From PNC22 sp035654175 (GTDB lineage Bacteria > Planctomycetota > Phycisphaerae > Phycisphaerales > UBA1924): DNA of 25,882 bases. Position 1 is the first letter of the stretch. Every line of letters begins with the position of its first letter. Positions 1 through 7,779 of this stretch are shown in pieces. The stretch spans positions 1-25,882 of the forward strand of contig DASRXL010000229.1 in assembly GCA_035654175.1 (NCBI GenBank), in the 5' to 3' direction. Below the pieces are notes generated by a model. That model was not told the origin of the DNA. It ran no database searches and saw only the letters and a program-made list of their open reading frames with translations. The position numbers were made by a program, and so were the translations under genes.

Positions 1-1
1 G

Positions 2-1471
2 GTGCGGAGCCTGGAGGGCCGCATCCCCGCAAGACTCGGGGCCGTGAACCGGGCCCTGCGCGGCGATCCGGAAGCAATCGTGCACAAGGCTCTCGAGCGC
101 GATCCCGCCCGCCGGTACCAGTCGGCGGGCGAACTCGCCGAGGACGTGCGCCGACTCCTGCAACGCAGGCCCGTGCAGGCGCGCCGGCCGACGCGGACGT
201 ACATCACCGCCAGGTTCGTGCGCCGAAATCCATGGCCGGTAGGGTTGGGGCTCACCGCCGCAGCCGCTCTCGCGCTCGGGACGGCGGGAACGCTGGTGCA
301 GGCGAGGCAGGCTGTCGTTGCACGAGCCCGGGCAGAGGCGCGGCTCGGGGAGACCCGCTCGCTCGCCCATGCCATCATCTTCGACCTGCACGACCTGGTT
401 GCGAGACTCCCCGGCTCAACAGAAGCTCGGCTCGCGCTGGTGTCGACTGCGGAGCGGTTCTACGGCCCCTTGGCGGCGGACCCCGACGCCGATGGCCGCT
501 TCCGCCTCGAGATCGCGGAGATGTATCTTCGCCTCGGCGGCATTCGGGGCTACACACCCCGGCCGAGCCTCGGCGACTCAGAGGCGGCGATCCGCTATTA
601 CAGCGCGGCGCTGTCGATCCTCGAGCCCCTGCGCCTGGAGCAGCCCCAAAGTGCGCCCGTCGCGCTGGCGCTCTCGCAGGCATTGCTCCGGAAAGCACAC
701 ATCGTTGCGGGCCCGGCCGAAGTCGAGGCCGCTCGGCGTGCCGCCGCGTTGCTCCAACCGTTCGAACTCTCCCCGGCCATCGCCGCGCAGCTCGTCGAGT
801 GCCGGTACCGTATCGGACTGGCGCTCTGGCGCCGCTGGGGCGTCCCGCCGGCCGAGAGCGTCGATGGCCTCCCGGACCTTCGCGCAGCGGCCGCGCTCGG
901 CGAGAAGGCCTGCACGCTCTGGCCCGATCACCGTGACGTTGTGTTTGCCCGCGTCGAGGCCGAGTTCTGGCTGGGGTATGTGCTCCTGGAGATGGAGCAC
1001 ATGGCGGCCCGCGAGCCCCTTGAGAGGGCGCTGGCGCACTGCGACGCCCTGTTCCGCGCACACGCGGGCGACGCGGCGATCCGCCAAAGGCTCGGGAGCG
1101 TGCACGACGCCATGGCCAGATGGCACGCAAGGTGGGGCGAGCGGGGTGAGGCGATCGCGGCGGCGGAGCGGGCCGCGGCATCCGCGTCCGATCTCGTCGA
1201 CGCGGATCCCGAGGACTACCTCGCCGCAAGATCACAATTCGTGTGGCATGCGCACGCGGGCGAGATGTATGAGCTGCTCGCCGACCGGTCTGGTGACGCA
1301 CAGGACGTGCGATCGGCGCTGCACCATTACGGCGAATACCAGCGTCTGCTGCGCGAGCACGTCGCGCGGGGCTGGTTGTCGCCGGAGGAGAGCCGGTACC
1401 CCGAAGAGGCCGCCCAGGCGATCGCCCGGTGCCAAGGCCGGCTGGCATCGCTCGGGCCCGATGCGCCCTGA
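2..1471 (+). CDS. Serine/threonine protein kinase, C-terminal part (5' partial)
   Basis: The frame is open at the window edge, so the true start lies outside. The first ~60 residues match the end of a bacterial Hanks-type kinase domain: a segment like AIVHKALERDPARRYQSAGE (the conserved arginine region of subdomain XI) followed by ELAEDVRRLL. A transmembrane helix follows at about residues 75-98 (PVGLGLTAAAALALGTAG), then about 390 residues of Ala/Leu/Arg-rich helices resembling degenerate TPR repeats. In planctomycetes such kinases are membrane-anchored, with the kinase in the cytoplasm and the helical tail outside. ATP-binding and catalytic loops are not in the window, so activity cannot be judged. 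It converges on the DUF3299-like gene with about 50 bp between the stops. Confidence 0.85.
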   Translation: MRSLEGRIPARLGAVNRALRGDPEAIVHKALERDPARRYQSAGELAEDVRRLLQRRPVQARRPTRTYITARFVRRNPWPVGLGLTAAAALALGTAGTLVQARQAVVARARAEARLGETRSLAHAIIFDLHDLVARLPGSTEARLALVSTAERFYGPLAADPDADGRFRLEIAEMYLRLGGIRGYTPRPSLGDSEAAIRYYSAALSILEPLRLEQPQSAPVALALSQALLRKAHIVAGPAEVEAARRAAALLQPFELSPAIAAQLVECRYRIGLALWRRWGVPPAESVDGLPDLRAAAALGEKACTLWPDHRDVVFARVEAEFWLGYVLLEMEHMAAREPLERALAHCDALFRAHAGDAAIRQRLGSVHDAMARWHARWGERGEAIAAAERAAASASDLVDADPEDYLAARSQFVWHAHAGEMYELLADRSGDAQDVRSALHHYGEYQRLLREHVARGWLSPEESRYPEEAAQAIARCQGRLASLGPDAP

Positions 1472-1523
1472 TCCAGGCATGCGCCGGCGGAACGGCGTCT
1501 CCCGAGGCGCGCCGCGCTCCGCC

Positions 1524-2531
1524 TCAGAACCCCCCCGAGTTCTTCCCCCCCGCATCCGTCAGCTTCGCATCCTCCATCACGTACAGCCCGATCAGCCACC
1601 CGTTCACCAGGTATGGGTCCGTGCGGAACACCCCCGTGATCGTGCCGTAGTTCACCACGCCCTGCTGCAGGTCGATTGCCTCCGCGAGCTTCACCTCCAC
1701 CGCGTCGTACGGCGTCGGCGGCACGCCGATGCAGCAGCCGTCCCACTGGTTCAGCATCACCATGCACTCCTCGGCGCTCGGGGCGATAAACGGGAACGCG
1801 ATGAACCCCGTGATCGACACGTGCCTGCCGTCGAGCGCCTTGATCCACGCCGGCACCTGCTTCTTGCCCTCGGTTTTCGGCTCGTACTCGCTCTCGAGGG
1901 CGACCAGCGTGTCCCAGCTCACCACGTACGGCGCCGCCGCCGTGCCCTCGCCCGTCACCCGGTGGCGCCCGTTGAGCAGCAGCACGCCGGGTTCGGACTC
2001 CGCGTCGGCGGCCGGCGCTTCCGGCCTCTCCAGGGCGGTTTCTTCCACCATCGGCGCCGGAGCGCCCTCCATCCCGGGCGCGGGCGTCGGCACGACTGGA
2101 GCCGAGCCGGCCGCAGCATCCGCGGCGCTCTCCGCACCCGCGTCGCCGGCCCCGTCCTCGCCGGTCCCCGGGGCCTCGTCCGCCTCCTCCTCAATCGGCG
2201 GCGCCTCCGCCGCCGGCGCGACAGGCGGGACATCGGCATCGACGGCGGCCCCCGTCTCCGAAAGACCCTCGGATGCATTCGCGGGCGCAAGCGCCGGCGC
2301 ATCCGTATCCGGCCGGGGCTGGGCCCCGCCGACCGCGTCGTCGCCCCCCGGGGCCGGGTCCGCCGCCACGGGAGAGTGCGGCACCTCCGGCGGCGACATC
2401 CCCCCGTCGTTCGATCGCGAAAGGGTCCGGGCTTCCTCCGCCGCGCCCGCGCCGCGATCGCGCCCGCGCATAAAGAGCAGCCCGCCCGCGGCCACGGCCA
2501 GCACGAGGATCATCGCCCAGAACACCTTCAT
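1524..2531 (-). CDS. DUF3299-like membrane-anchored/secreted protein
   Basis: 335 residues. I place the start at the ATG whose codon ends at 2531 because a GGAGGTG ribosome site lies 5-8 bases upstream; an upstream start at 2567 has no such support. The N-terminus is a signal-anchor (MKVFWAMILVLAVAAGGLLF), followed by about 165 residues rich in Ala, Pro, Glu and Gly, probably a disordered linker. The C-terminal ~140 residues carry the only folded-looking part: VSWDTLVALESEY, a segment LDGRHVSITGFIAFPFI, then GCCIGVPPTPYDAVEVKL and a final WLIGLYVMEDAKL. This pattern (dGk.V.i.GF...P, then a Cys followed by PPxP) is that of DUF3299 proteins, whose function is unknown. It is last in a minus-strand group with the YciI-like and PIN-TRAM genes. 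Confidence 0.75.
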   Translation of the reverse strand: MKVFWAMILVLAVAAGGLLFMRGRDRGAGAAEEARTLSRSNDGGMSPPEVPHSPVAADPAPGGDDAVGGAQPRPDTDAPALAPANASEGLSETGAAVDADVPPVAPAAEAPPIEEEADEAPGTGEDGAGDAGAESAADAAAGSAPVVPTPAPGMEGAPAPMVEETALERPEAPAADAESEPGVLLLNGRHRVTGEGTAAAPYVVSWDTLVALESEYEPKTEGKKQVPAWIKALDGRHVSITGFIAFPFIAPSAEECMVMLNQWDGCCIGVPPTPYDAVEVKLAEAIDLQQGVVNYGTITGVFRTDPYLVNGWLIGLYVMEDAKLTDAGGKNSGGF

Positions 2532-2569
2532 CCACGCACCTCCGGCCGCCCCGCGCGCCCGAATCAATC

Positions 2570-2875
2570 CTATTCGTGCCCCGCCCGCGCCAGCAGCGCC
2601 ACCCGGTACGGCCGCACCTCCGCCCTGAAGACACCCGCGCGCACCGCCGGGTCCGCGTCGACGAACGCCCGCGCCGCCCCCTCATGCTCCGCCTCGAAAA
2701 CGGCGATCCCCATCGGCGGCCGATCCAGCGTGCGCCCCGCGAGCACGAGCGTGCCCCCGCCCAGCGCGCCCTCCAGGTACGCGAAATGCTCGCCGACCAC
2801 GCGCCGTTCCGCCTCGCTCGCGTCCTCCGCGAACGTGTCCCGCGGCGGTGAGTAGATGCACAGATACTGTCCCAT
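2570..2875 (-). CDS. YciI-like (YCII-related domain) protein
   Basis: 101 residues, the normal size for a single YCII domain, a dimeric alpha+beta barrel related to muconolactone isomerase-type folds. Visible features are the first strand MGQYLCIYSPPRD, the central HFAYLEGALGGGTLVLAGRT (the family usually has H..yl..l...G.l..aGp), then MGIAVFEAEHEGAARAFVDADPAVRAGVF, which is the typical 'ea.afv.~DPfv.agv' segment. The specific substrate is not predictable; many family members have no known activity. It lies 30 bases after the PIN-TRAM gene and 38 before the DUF3299-like gene on the same strand, so cotranscription is likely. A weak GGAG lies about 10 bases upstream of the ATG. Confidence 0.85.
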   Translation of the reverse strand: MGQYLCIYSPPRDTFAEDASEAERRVVGEHFAYLEGALGGGTLVLAGRTLDRPPMGIAVFEAEHEGAARAFVDADPAVRAGVFRAEVRPYRVALLARAGHE

Positions 2876-2905
2876 GCGGCGCTTGCTCCATTCGGACGCT
2901 TCGCG

Positions 2906-4216
2906 TCAGCGCCTCGGATTCCGCGCCCGGTTCGGGCGCGCCGGCTGGCGCGGCGGGAAGGGCCCACGCGGCGGCGCCGCGTCCGCGCTCTCCAGCTCCG
3001 GCCCGGCCGGCCCCGGCGCCGACGGCTCGCCCGGGGTATCCGCCCGCGCGCCGGCAGCGCCGCCGCGCTCGGCCGGTGGGACGCTCTCGTGCGCCGCGTC
3101 GATCCTGGCCGGGCTCTCCGCCGCCCCGTCCGCGTCGATCCGCCCGAAGATCATCCGCCCCGCGGAGGTCTGCAGGCTGCTCGTCACCGTCAGGCTCACC
3201 TCGCGCCCGATGTGCTCGGCCCCGTCCTCGGCGACCACCATCGTCCCGTCCGGCAGATACCCCACCGCCTGGCTCCGCTGCTCGCCCCGCCTGAGCAGCT
3301 CCAGCGTGAGCTGCTCCCCCGGGATCAGGTTCGGCTTCAGCGCGTTCGCCAGATCGTTCAGGTTGAGCACGACGACGCCGTGGATCCCCGCGACCTGGCG
3401 CAGCCCCACGTCCGTGGTCACGATGACCGCCGGAAGCTGCCTCGCCAAATCCACGAGCATGTGGTCCACCGCCTTGCTCGGCATCGGCGTCTCGTCGATC
3501 GAGACATCCAGCAGCGGCGAACGCTGCAGCCGCGCAACGATCTCGAGCCCGCGCCGGCCCCGGGTCCGCTTCATCCGGTCCGCCGAATCCGCCAGCCGCT
3601 GCAGCTCCGCCACCACGAACTGCGGGATGATGATCGGCGCCTGGCTGATCCCCGTCTCCGCCACCTCGACGATGCGCGCGTCGATCAGCGCGGACGTATC
3701 CAGCAGCAGCGGGCGCACGCCCCGCATCTGCTTGGCAAATTCCACGTACGGGATCACCAGCCGGAAGTCGTCCTGCGTCTGCAGGATCGTCGAGATCCCC
3801 AGGTAGCACATCGCGATCCCCACCAGGATCTTCGTCAGCCCCACGATCCGCGGCACGTGGGTCAGGTCCCAGGACTCCGCGACCAGGTCGATCACGAACC
3901 CGAGCGCGATGGCCGCCAGGAGCCCCGCCACCAGGCCCAGCATCACGCCCGAGAGGGTCGAGATCTTTTTGCGCGGCGTGAGCAGGTCCGCCGCGAGGAA
4001 CGCGAACGAGAGCACCGCGGCCGCCCCGATCGGGAGCCACCACCTCTGGAAGAACGACGCGTCGGGGTTCTTGGACTCCGTCCTGATGATGGTGAGCAGC
4101 GTCACCGTCAGCATCAGGATCAGGAACGCCATCCGAACGGCCGTCAGGAACGCCGACCTCCCGCGCGGGATCGCGTCGGCCGGGCCCGCGCGGTTCTGGC
4201 CTCGATTCGGGTCCAT
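2906..4216 (-). CDS. Membrane PIN-TRAM domain protein (YacL-type)
   Basis: 436 residues from the ATG ending at 4216; a longer frame exists upstream but would run through the SRP RNA gene and has no conserved residues. Four hydrophobic helices occur near residues 28-46, 61-78, 88-110 and 124-145. A PIN domain follows (about 168-288) with the acidic metal-binding residues in LLDTSALIDARI and IVTTDVGLR, so it may be an active ribonuclease. A TRAM-like RNA-binding domain follows (about 300-360: IPGEQLTLELLRRGEQRSQA...GYLPDGTMVVAE). The last ~75 residues are a Pro/Ala/Arg-rich tail. The order membrane-PIN-TRAM is that of the YacL family, whose exact RNA target is unknown. First gene of the minus-strand group. 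No obvious ribosome site precedes the chosen start. Confidence 0.88.
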   Translation of the reverse strand: MDPNRGQNRAGPADAIPRGRSAFLTAVRMAFLILMLTVTLLTIIRTESKNPDASFFQRWWLPIGAAAVLSFAFLAADLLTPRKKISTLSGVMLGLVAGLLAAIALGFVIDLVAESWDLTHVPRIVGLTKILVGIAMCYLGISTILQTQDDFRLVIPYVEFAKQMRGVRPLLLDTSALIDARIVEVAETGISQAPIIIPQFVVAELQRLADSADRMKRTRGRRGLEIVARLQRSPLLDVSIDETPMPSKAVDHMLVDLARQLPAVIVTTDVGLRQVAGIHGVVVLNLNDLANALKPNLIPGEQLTLELLRRGEQRSQAVGYLPDGTMVVAEDGAEHIGREVSLTVTSSLQTSAGRMIFGRIDADGAAESPARIDAAHESVPPAERGGAAGARADTPGEPSAPGPAGPELESADAAPPRGPFPPRQPARPNRARNPRR

Positions 4217-4272
4217 ATGGAGAGTGTACGGAAGCGGGCAGCCGGCGTATCCTTCATTTCCCCTCCGTCGCC

Positions 4273-4386
4273 CCCGCAGGCGGCCGGGCCCGGTGCACGG
4301 GTGGCCCGTGAACCTGGTCAGAGCTTGACCGCAGCAGCCATAAGCGGCCGTCATCCGGTGCCGCCGGTGTCCTGGCCGCCTGCGGG
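4273..4386 (+). ncRNA. ffs: Small signal recognition particle RNA (4.5S/ffs-like)
   Basis: The core of bacterial SRP domain IV is present: GTGAACC, GGTCAG at 4316-4321, an 11-base apical segment, AGCAGCC at 4333-4339, then ATAAGCGG. The distance between GGTCAG and AGCAGCC is the same as in E. coli 4.5S RNA. The ends pair: 4273-4285 is perfectly complementary to 4374-4386 (13 bp), and inner helices can be drawn (for example 4290-4293 with 4364-4367, 4296-4305 with 4350-4360 with one bulge, 4306-4309 with 4344-4347, 4315-4317 with 4338-4340). The RNA would bind Ffh and direct membrane protein targeting. The apical loop is not the usual GGAA; the top helix appears to be GC/GC capped by UUGACC. 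It lies between the divergent PIN-TRAM and ABC genes. Exact transcript ends are inferred from the pairing. Confidence 0.88.
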
Positions 4387-4409
4387 CGCGATCGAGGAGC
4401 TCGGGTACC

Positions 4410-4433
4410 CCGCCCCTCCGGGGCGGCTCCTTC
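4410..4433 (+). terminator. Possible terminator of the SRP RNA
   Basis: A 7-bp GC-only hairpin (CCGCCCC at 4410-4416, 3-base loop, GGGGCGG at 4420-4426) lies 23 bases after the SRP RNA end and is followed by a pyrimidine run (CTCCTTCCCGTCCTCC). The T tract is poor, so termination is plausible but not certain. Confidence 0.4.
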
Positions 4434-4486
4434 CCGTCCTCCTCTTCACGCCTCCTCCCCGCACCTGCGCCGGCCTTCCAACTCCT

Positions 4487-4515
4487 ATTTGCCCATTTGC
4501 CCGTTGCCATTTACC
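4487..4515. repeat. Short degenerate tandem repeat (ATTTGCCC type)
   Basis: Consecutive ATTTGCCC, ATTTGCCC, GTTGCC, ATTTACCC units lie directly before the ABC ATPase start. The AT-rich content contrasts sharply with the surroundings. It resembles the short tandem repeat families scattered between genes elsewhere in this window. Confidence 0.6.
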
Positions 4516-4523
4516 CTCGCCCC

Positions 4524-5366
<843 letters not shown>

Positions 5367-5375
5367 TCGCAGAAC

Positions 5376-5479
5376 GAACGCGAAGACAGCAAAGCACTCG
5401 AAGTGAAGAGGGGAGAAGCACAGTGAACCAGATTCGTTCTTCCTTCGAGCCCTTCGCCGTCTTCGCCCCCTTCGCGTTC
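5376..5479. repeat. Imperfect inverted repeat element between ABC genes
   Basis: The left arm (5376-5403, beginning GAACGCGAAGACAGC and ending CACTCGAAG) is matched by the reverse complement of the right arm (5443-5479, reading GAACGCGAAG...CGAAGACGGC...GGCTCGAAG). The arms are purine-rich on one strand and pyrimidine-rich on the other, a style shared with the element at 14429-14628. The element fills most of the gap between the ATPase and permease genes and does not interrupt an obvious ribosome site. Confidence 0.7.
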
Positions 5480-5518
5480 GCCTTCTTCTCGTGCACGACT
5501 CTCTAGGGGGGACCCGCT

Positions 5519-6817
5519 ATGCGAGAGATCTGGGCCCTGGCGATGAAGGACCTCCGCCTGCTTGTCCGCGACAAGGCGGGGTTCTTCTTCACGTTCTTCT
5601 TCCCCATCCTCTACGCCATCTTCTTCGGCACGATGTTCGGCGGCGCCACCGACGACGCCCCGTCCGCCACGCCGATCATCGTCGTCGACCTCGACAAGAG
5701 CGAGGGCTCGCGCGAGTTTGTCGAATCCCTCTCGACCGGCGGCGACCTGGCCGTCACGCCGATGGACGACCGGAACGCCGCCCTCGACCAGGTCCGGCTC
5801 GGCAAGAAAGCCGCCGTCGTGATCGTCCCGGAGGGCTTCGGCGACGCCGCGGCCAACATCTTCGCCGGCGAGCCGATGCGCCTCGGGGTCGGCGTCGATC
5901 CCTCGCGCTCCGCCGAGGCGGGCCTGATCCAGGGCCTCCTCACCGCCCACGCCTACGAGCGGCTCCAGACGATGTTCACCGACTTCTCCGTCGCGCAGGA
6001 CATGGCCCAGAACGCCATCGAATCGATCGACCAGGCGAGCGACGACGACCTGCCGCCCGCCCAGCGCGCCATCCTCAAGACCTTCCTCGGCAGCCTCGAC
6101 AACTTCCTCACCGCGCTGCCCGAGGCCCAAGCCGCCGACGGCGATGCATCCGGCGCCGTCGCCTTCAACCCCGTCGAGATCGAGTCCATCGAGGTCGCGC
6201 CGCCGCAGCGCACCGGCCCGCGCAGCCCCTACGCCGTCTCATTTCCGCAGGGCATCGTCTGGGGCATCATGGGCTGTGCCGCGGGCTTCGGCATCTCGCT
6301 GGTGACCGAGCGCAACAAGGGCACGCTCACGCGCCTGCGGACCGCGCCGCTCGCCCGCTCACGCGTCCTGCTCGGCAAGGCGCTCGCGTGCTTCCTCACG
6401 ACGGTCGGCGTCGCGACGATGCTCCTGGTCATCGCCCGCCTCGCCTTCGGCGTCGTTCCCTCCTCGCTCCCGCTCCTCGTGGCCGCCGTGCTCAGCGCCG
6501 CCGTCGCCTTCGTCGGCATCATGATGCTCCTCGCCACCATCGGACGCACCGAGGCCGCCGCCGGCGGCATCGGCTGGGCCGTTCTCCTCGTCCTCGCCAT
6601 GTTCGGCGGCGGGATGATCCCGCTCATGTTCATGAAGGGCTGGATGCAGACCCTCAGCCACTTCTCCCCCGTCAAGTGGGCTATCTATGCCCTCGAGGGG
6701 GCGATCTGGCGCGGCTTCACGCCCGAGCAGATGCTCCTGCCCTGCGGCATCCTCGTCGGCATCGGAGTGGTCGGCTTCACGCTCGGCTCGCGACTGTTCG
6801 ACTGGACCGAAGGCTGA
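5519..6817 (+). CDS. ABC-2 type transporter, permease protein
   Basis: 432 residues, inner membrane. An AGGGGGGA ribosome site lies about 8 bases before the ATG. The topology is that of ABC2_membrane_3 permeases: a cytoplasmic N-terminus (MREIWALAMKDLRLLVRDKA), a first transmembrane helix at about 20-43 (FFFTFFFPILYAIFFGTMFG), a large extracytoplasmic domain (about 45-235), and then five hydrophobic helices from about 240 to the end, with the conserved ERNKGTLTRLRTAPLARS amphipathic segment after the second helix. It would form the membrane dimer energised by the upstream ATPase. Substrate unknown. The gene is followed by a hairpin-rich repeat region (6853-6940) that may also act in termination. 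Confidence 0.93.
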   Translation: MREIWALAMKDLRLLVRDKAGFFFTFFFPILYAIFFGTMFGGATDDAPSATPIIVVDLDKSEGSREFVESLSTGGDLAVTPMDDRNAALDQVRLGKKAAVVIVPEGFGDAAANIFAGEPMRLGVGVDPSRSAEAGLIQGLLTAHAYERLQTMFTDFSVAQDMAQNAIESIDQASDDDLPPAQRAILKTFLGSLDNFLTALPEAQAADGDASGAVAFNPVEIESIEVAPPQRTGPRSPYAVSFPQGIVWGIMGCAAGFGISLVTERNKGTLTRLRTAPLARSRVLLGKALACFLTTVGVATMLLVIARLAFGVVPSSLPLLVAAVLSAAVAFVGIMMLLATIGRTEAAAGGIGWAVLLVLAMFGGGMIPLMFMKGWMQTLSHFSPVKWAIYALEGAIWRGFTPEQMLLPCGILVGIGVVGFTLGSRLFDWTEG

Positions 6818-6852
6818 GACGGCCAAGGCCGCGGACCTCGCCACAGAGACAC

Positions 6853-6945
6853 AGCCCCAACGGGGCGATCGAGCCAGAGCTCAGGGCAGAGCGCAGCGCC
6901 GCCCTGGGTACCTCCCCACGGAACTTCCCCTGAGCCCCACCGGGC
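6853..6945. repeat. Hairpin-rich dispersed-type repeat cluster
   Basis: Successive short hairpins lie in the convergent gap: GCCCC/GGGGC (6854-6858 with 6862-6866) and CAGGGC/GCCCTG (6882-6887 with 6901-6906, enclosing AGAGCGCAGCGCC), then GAGCCCCACCGGGCGCC. I recall similar 'GCCCCAACGGGGC' and 'CAGGGC-GAGCGCAGCG-GCCCTGGG' strings as repeated intergenic elements in planctomycete genomes, but copy number cannot be tested here. It could terminate both convergent genes. Confidence 0.55.
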
Positions 6946-6974
6946 GCCAAACAACGGCGGCCCACCGACAGGCC

Positions 6975-7676
6975 TCACTGCTCCGGCTCGCCCACAGCGC
7001 CGATGGACTTGTTCGATTGCGAGGTATCGGTCACCTCTCCTAAGGCATCGTAACCAAGATAGTTTCTTGCGTCCACGAGTTCCTCGTTTGCCACGGAATT
7101 CGCGAACGGGCGATAATCATTAGCGGGGTTTACGGAAGTGCCGGCACCATTACCCGGAATTCCATTTGTGCCGCGCACCCCGCCGGTTTCGAAGACATTG
7201 TTGTCGATGCTCGTTCCATCGGGCGGAAAAACGCTGCCCGTGTCTGGGAACATGCTCTCAAAAATGCAATCCTTGATCGCAACACCGTGGACTCCAAAGC
7301 CAAGTGCGTTCGTCCGGAGCAGCCAGCCCTTGCCGATGTGCGTGCACCTGCGCAGGACAAGGTGGCTCGTCCCGTGCTGAATCTGGGTGATCGCGTCCCC
7401 GGGCACGGTGCGATGCAGGATGCATAGCTGGAGTCCGATGTCCTTTACAGACTTGCAGATCTCCCAAGTGGCCGGCGTTAGCCCCCCACCGAATGCTTCC
7501 GACAATGTCACCTGCGTCGTGCTGTTGACGGCATGCACGGTGCGGGCGCTCGATCCCATCGCGATGAGATCACCTGCTTGAAGTCCGTGGGGCTTGGCAA
7601 ACGTTGCCGTGCGTCGCTCGTGGGATTTCCTGCTTGCGGCGGGGGTGCCGGTCGGTATCTTGGTCAAATGGAACAC
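6975..7676 (-). pseudogene. C-terminal remnant of a right-handed beta-helix surface protein
   Basis: The frame encodes up to 233 residues from a GTG at 7676, but it is open further upstream to a stop at 7851-7853 with no ATG, GTG or TTG start in that stretch and no signal peptide, so I read it as a 5'-truncated gene. One segment (TATFAKPHGLQAGDLIAMGS, then VHAVNSTTQVTLSEAF) resembles the 'HGLxxGD' domains of surface and phage tail proteins. A later part (VLRRCTHIG, IKDCIFESMF, DNNVFETGG) looks like parallel beta-helix turns, and the end (ARNYLGYDALGEVTDTS...SIGAVGEPEQ) matches the usual 'D..G..R....P.IGA.E' end of secreted beta-helix proteins. GC content is visibly lower than in neighbours, suggesting transfer. 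A functional short protein cannot be excluded. Confidence 0.5.
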
Positions 7677-7779
7677 TGTGCGGGAGCGCCTTGATGACCA
7701 TATCGCAAACGTCTCGTTGACGCATCGGCTATGGGCTATCGAGGCTTCGGCGAAGCGCCTGATGCGTTGGAGCTGCGTA

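Noticed and set aside
2532..2567. Upstream start for the DUF3299-like protein
   Set aside because: The added 12 residues lie before the signal-anchor and would cover the GGAGGTG ribosome site of the better start.
7594..7779. 62-residue N-terminal extension of the LVIVD protein
   Set aside because: It would bury the signal peptide inside the protein; the ATG at 7780 has both a ribosome site and a signal peptide.
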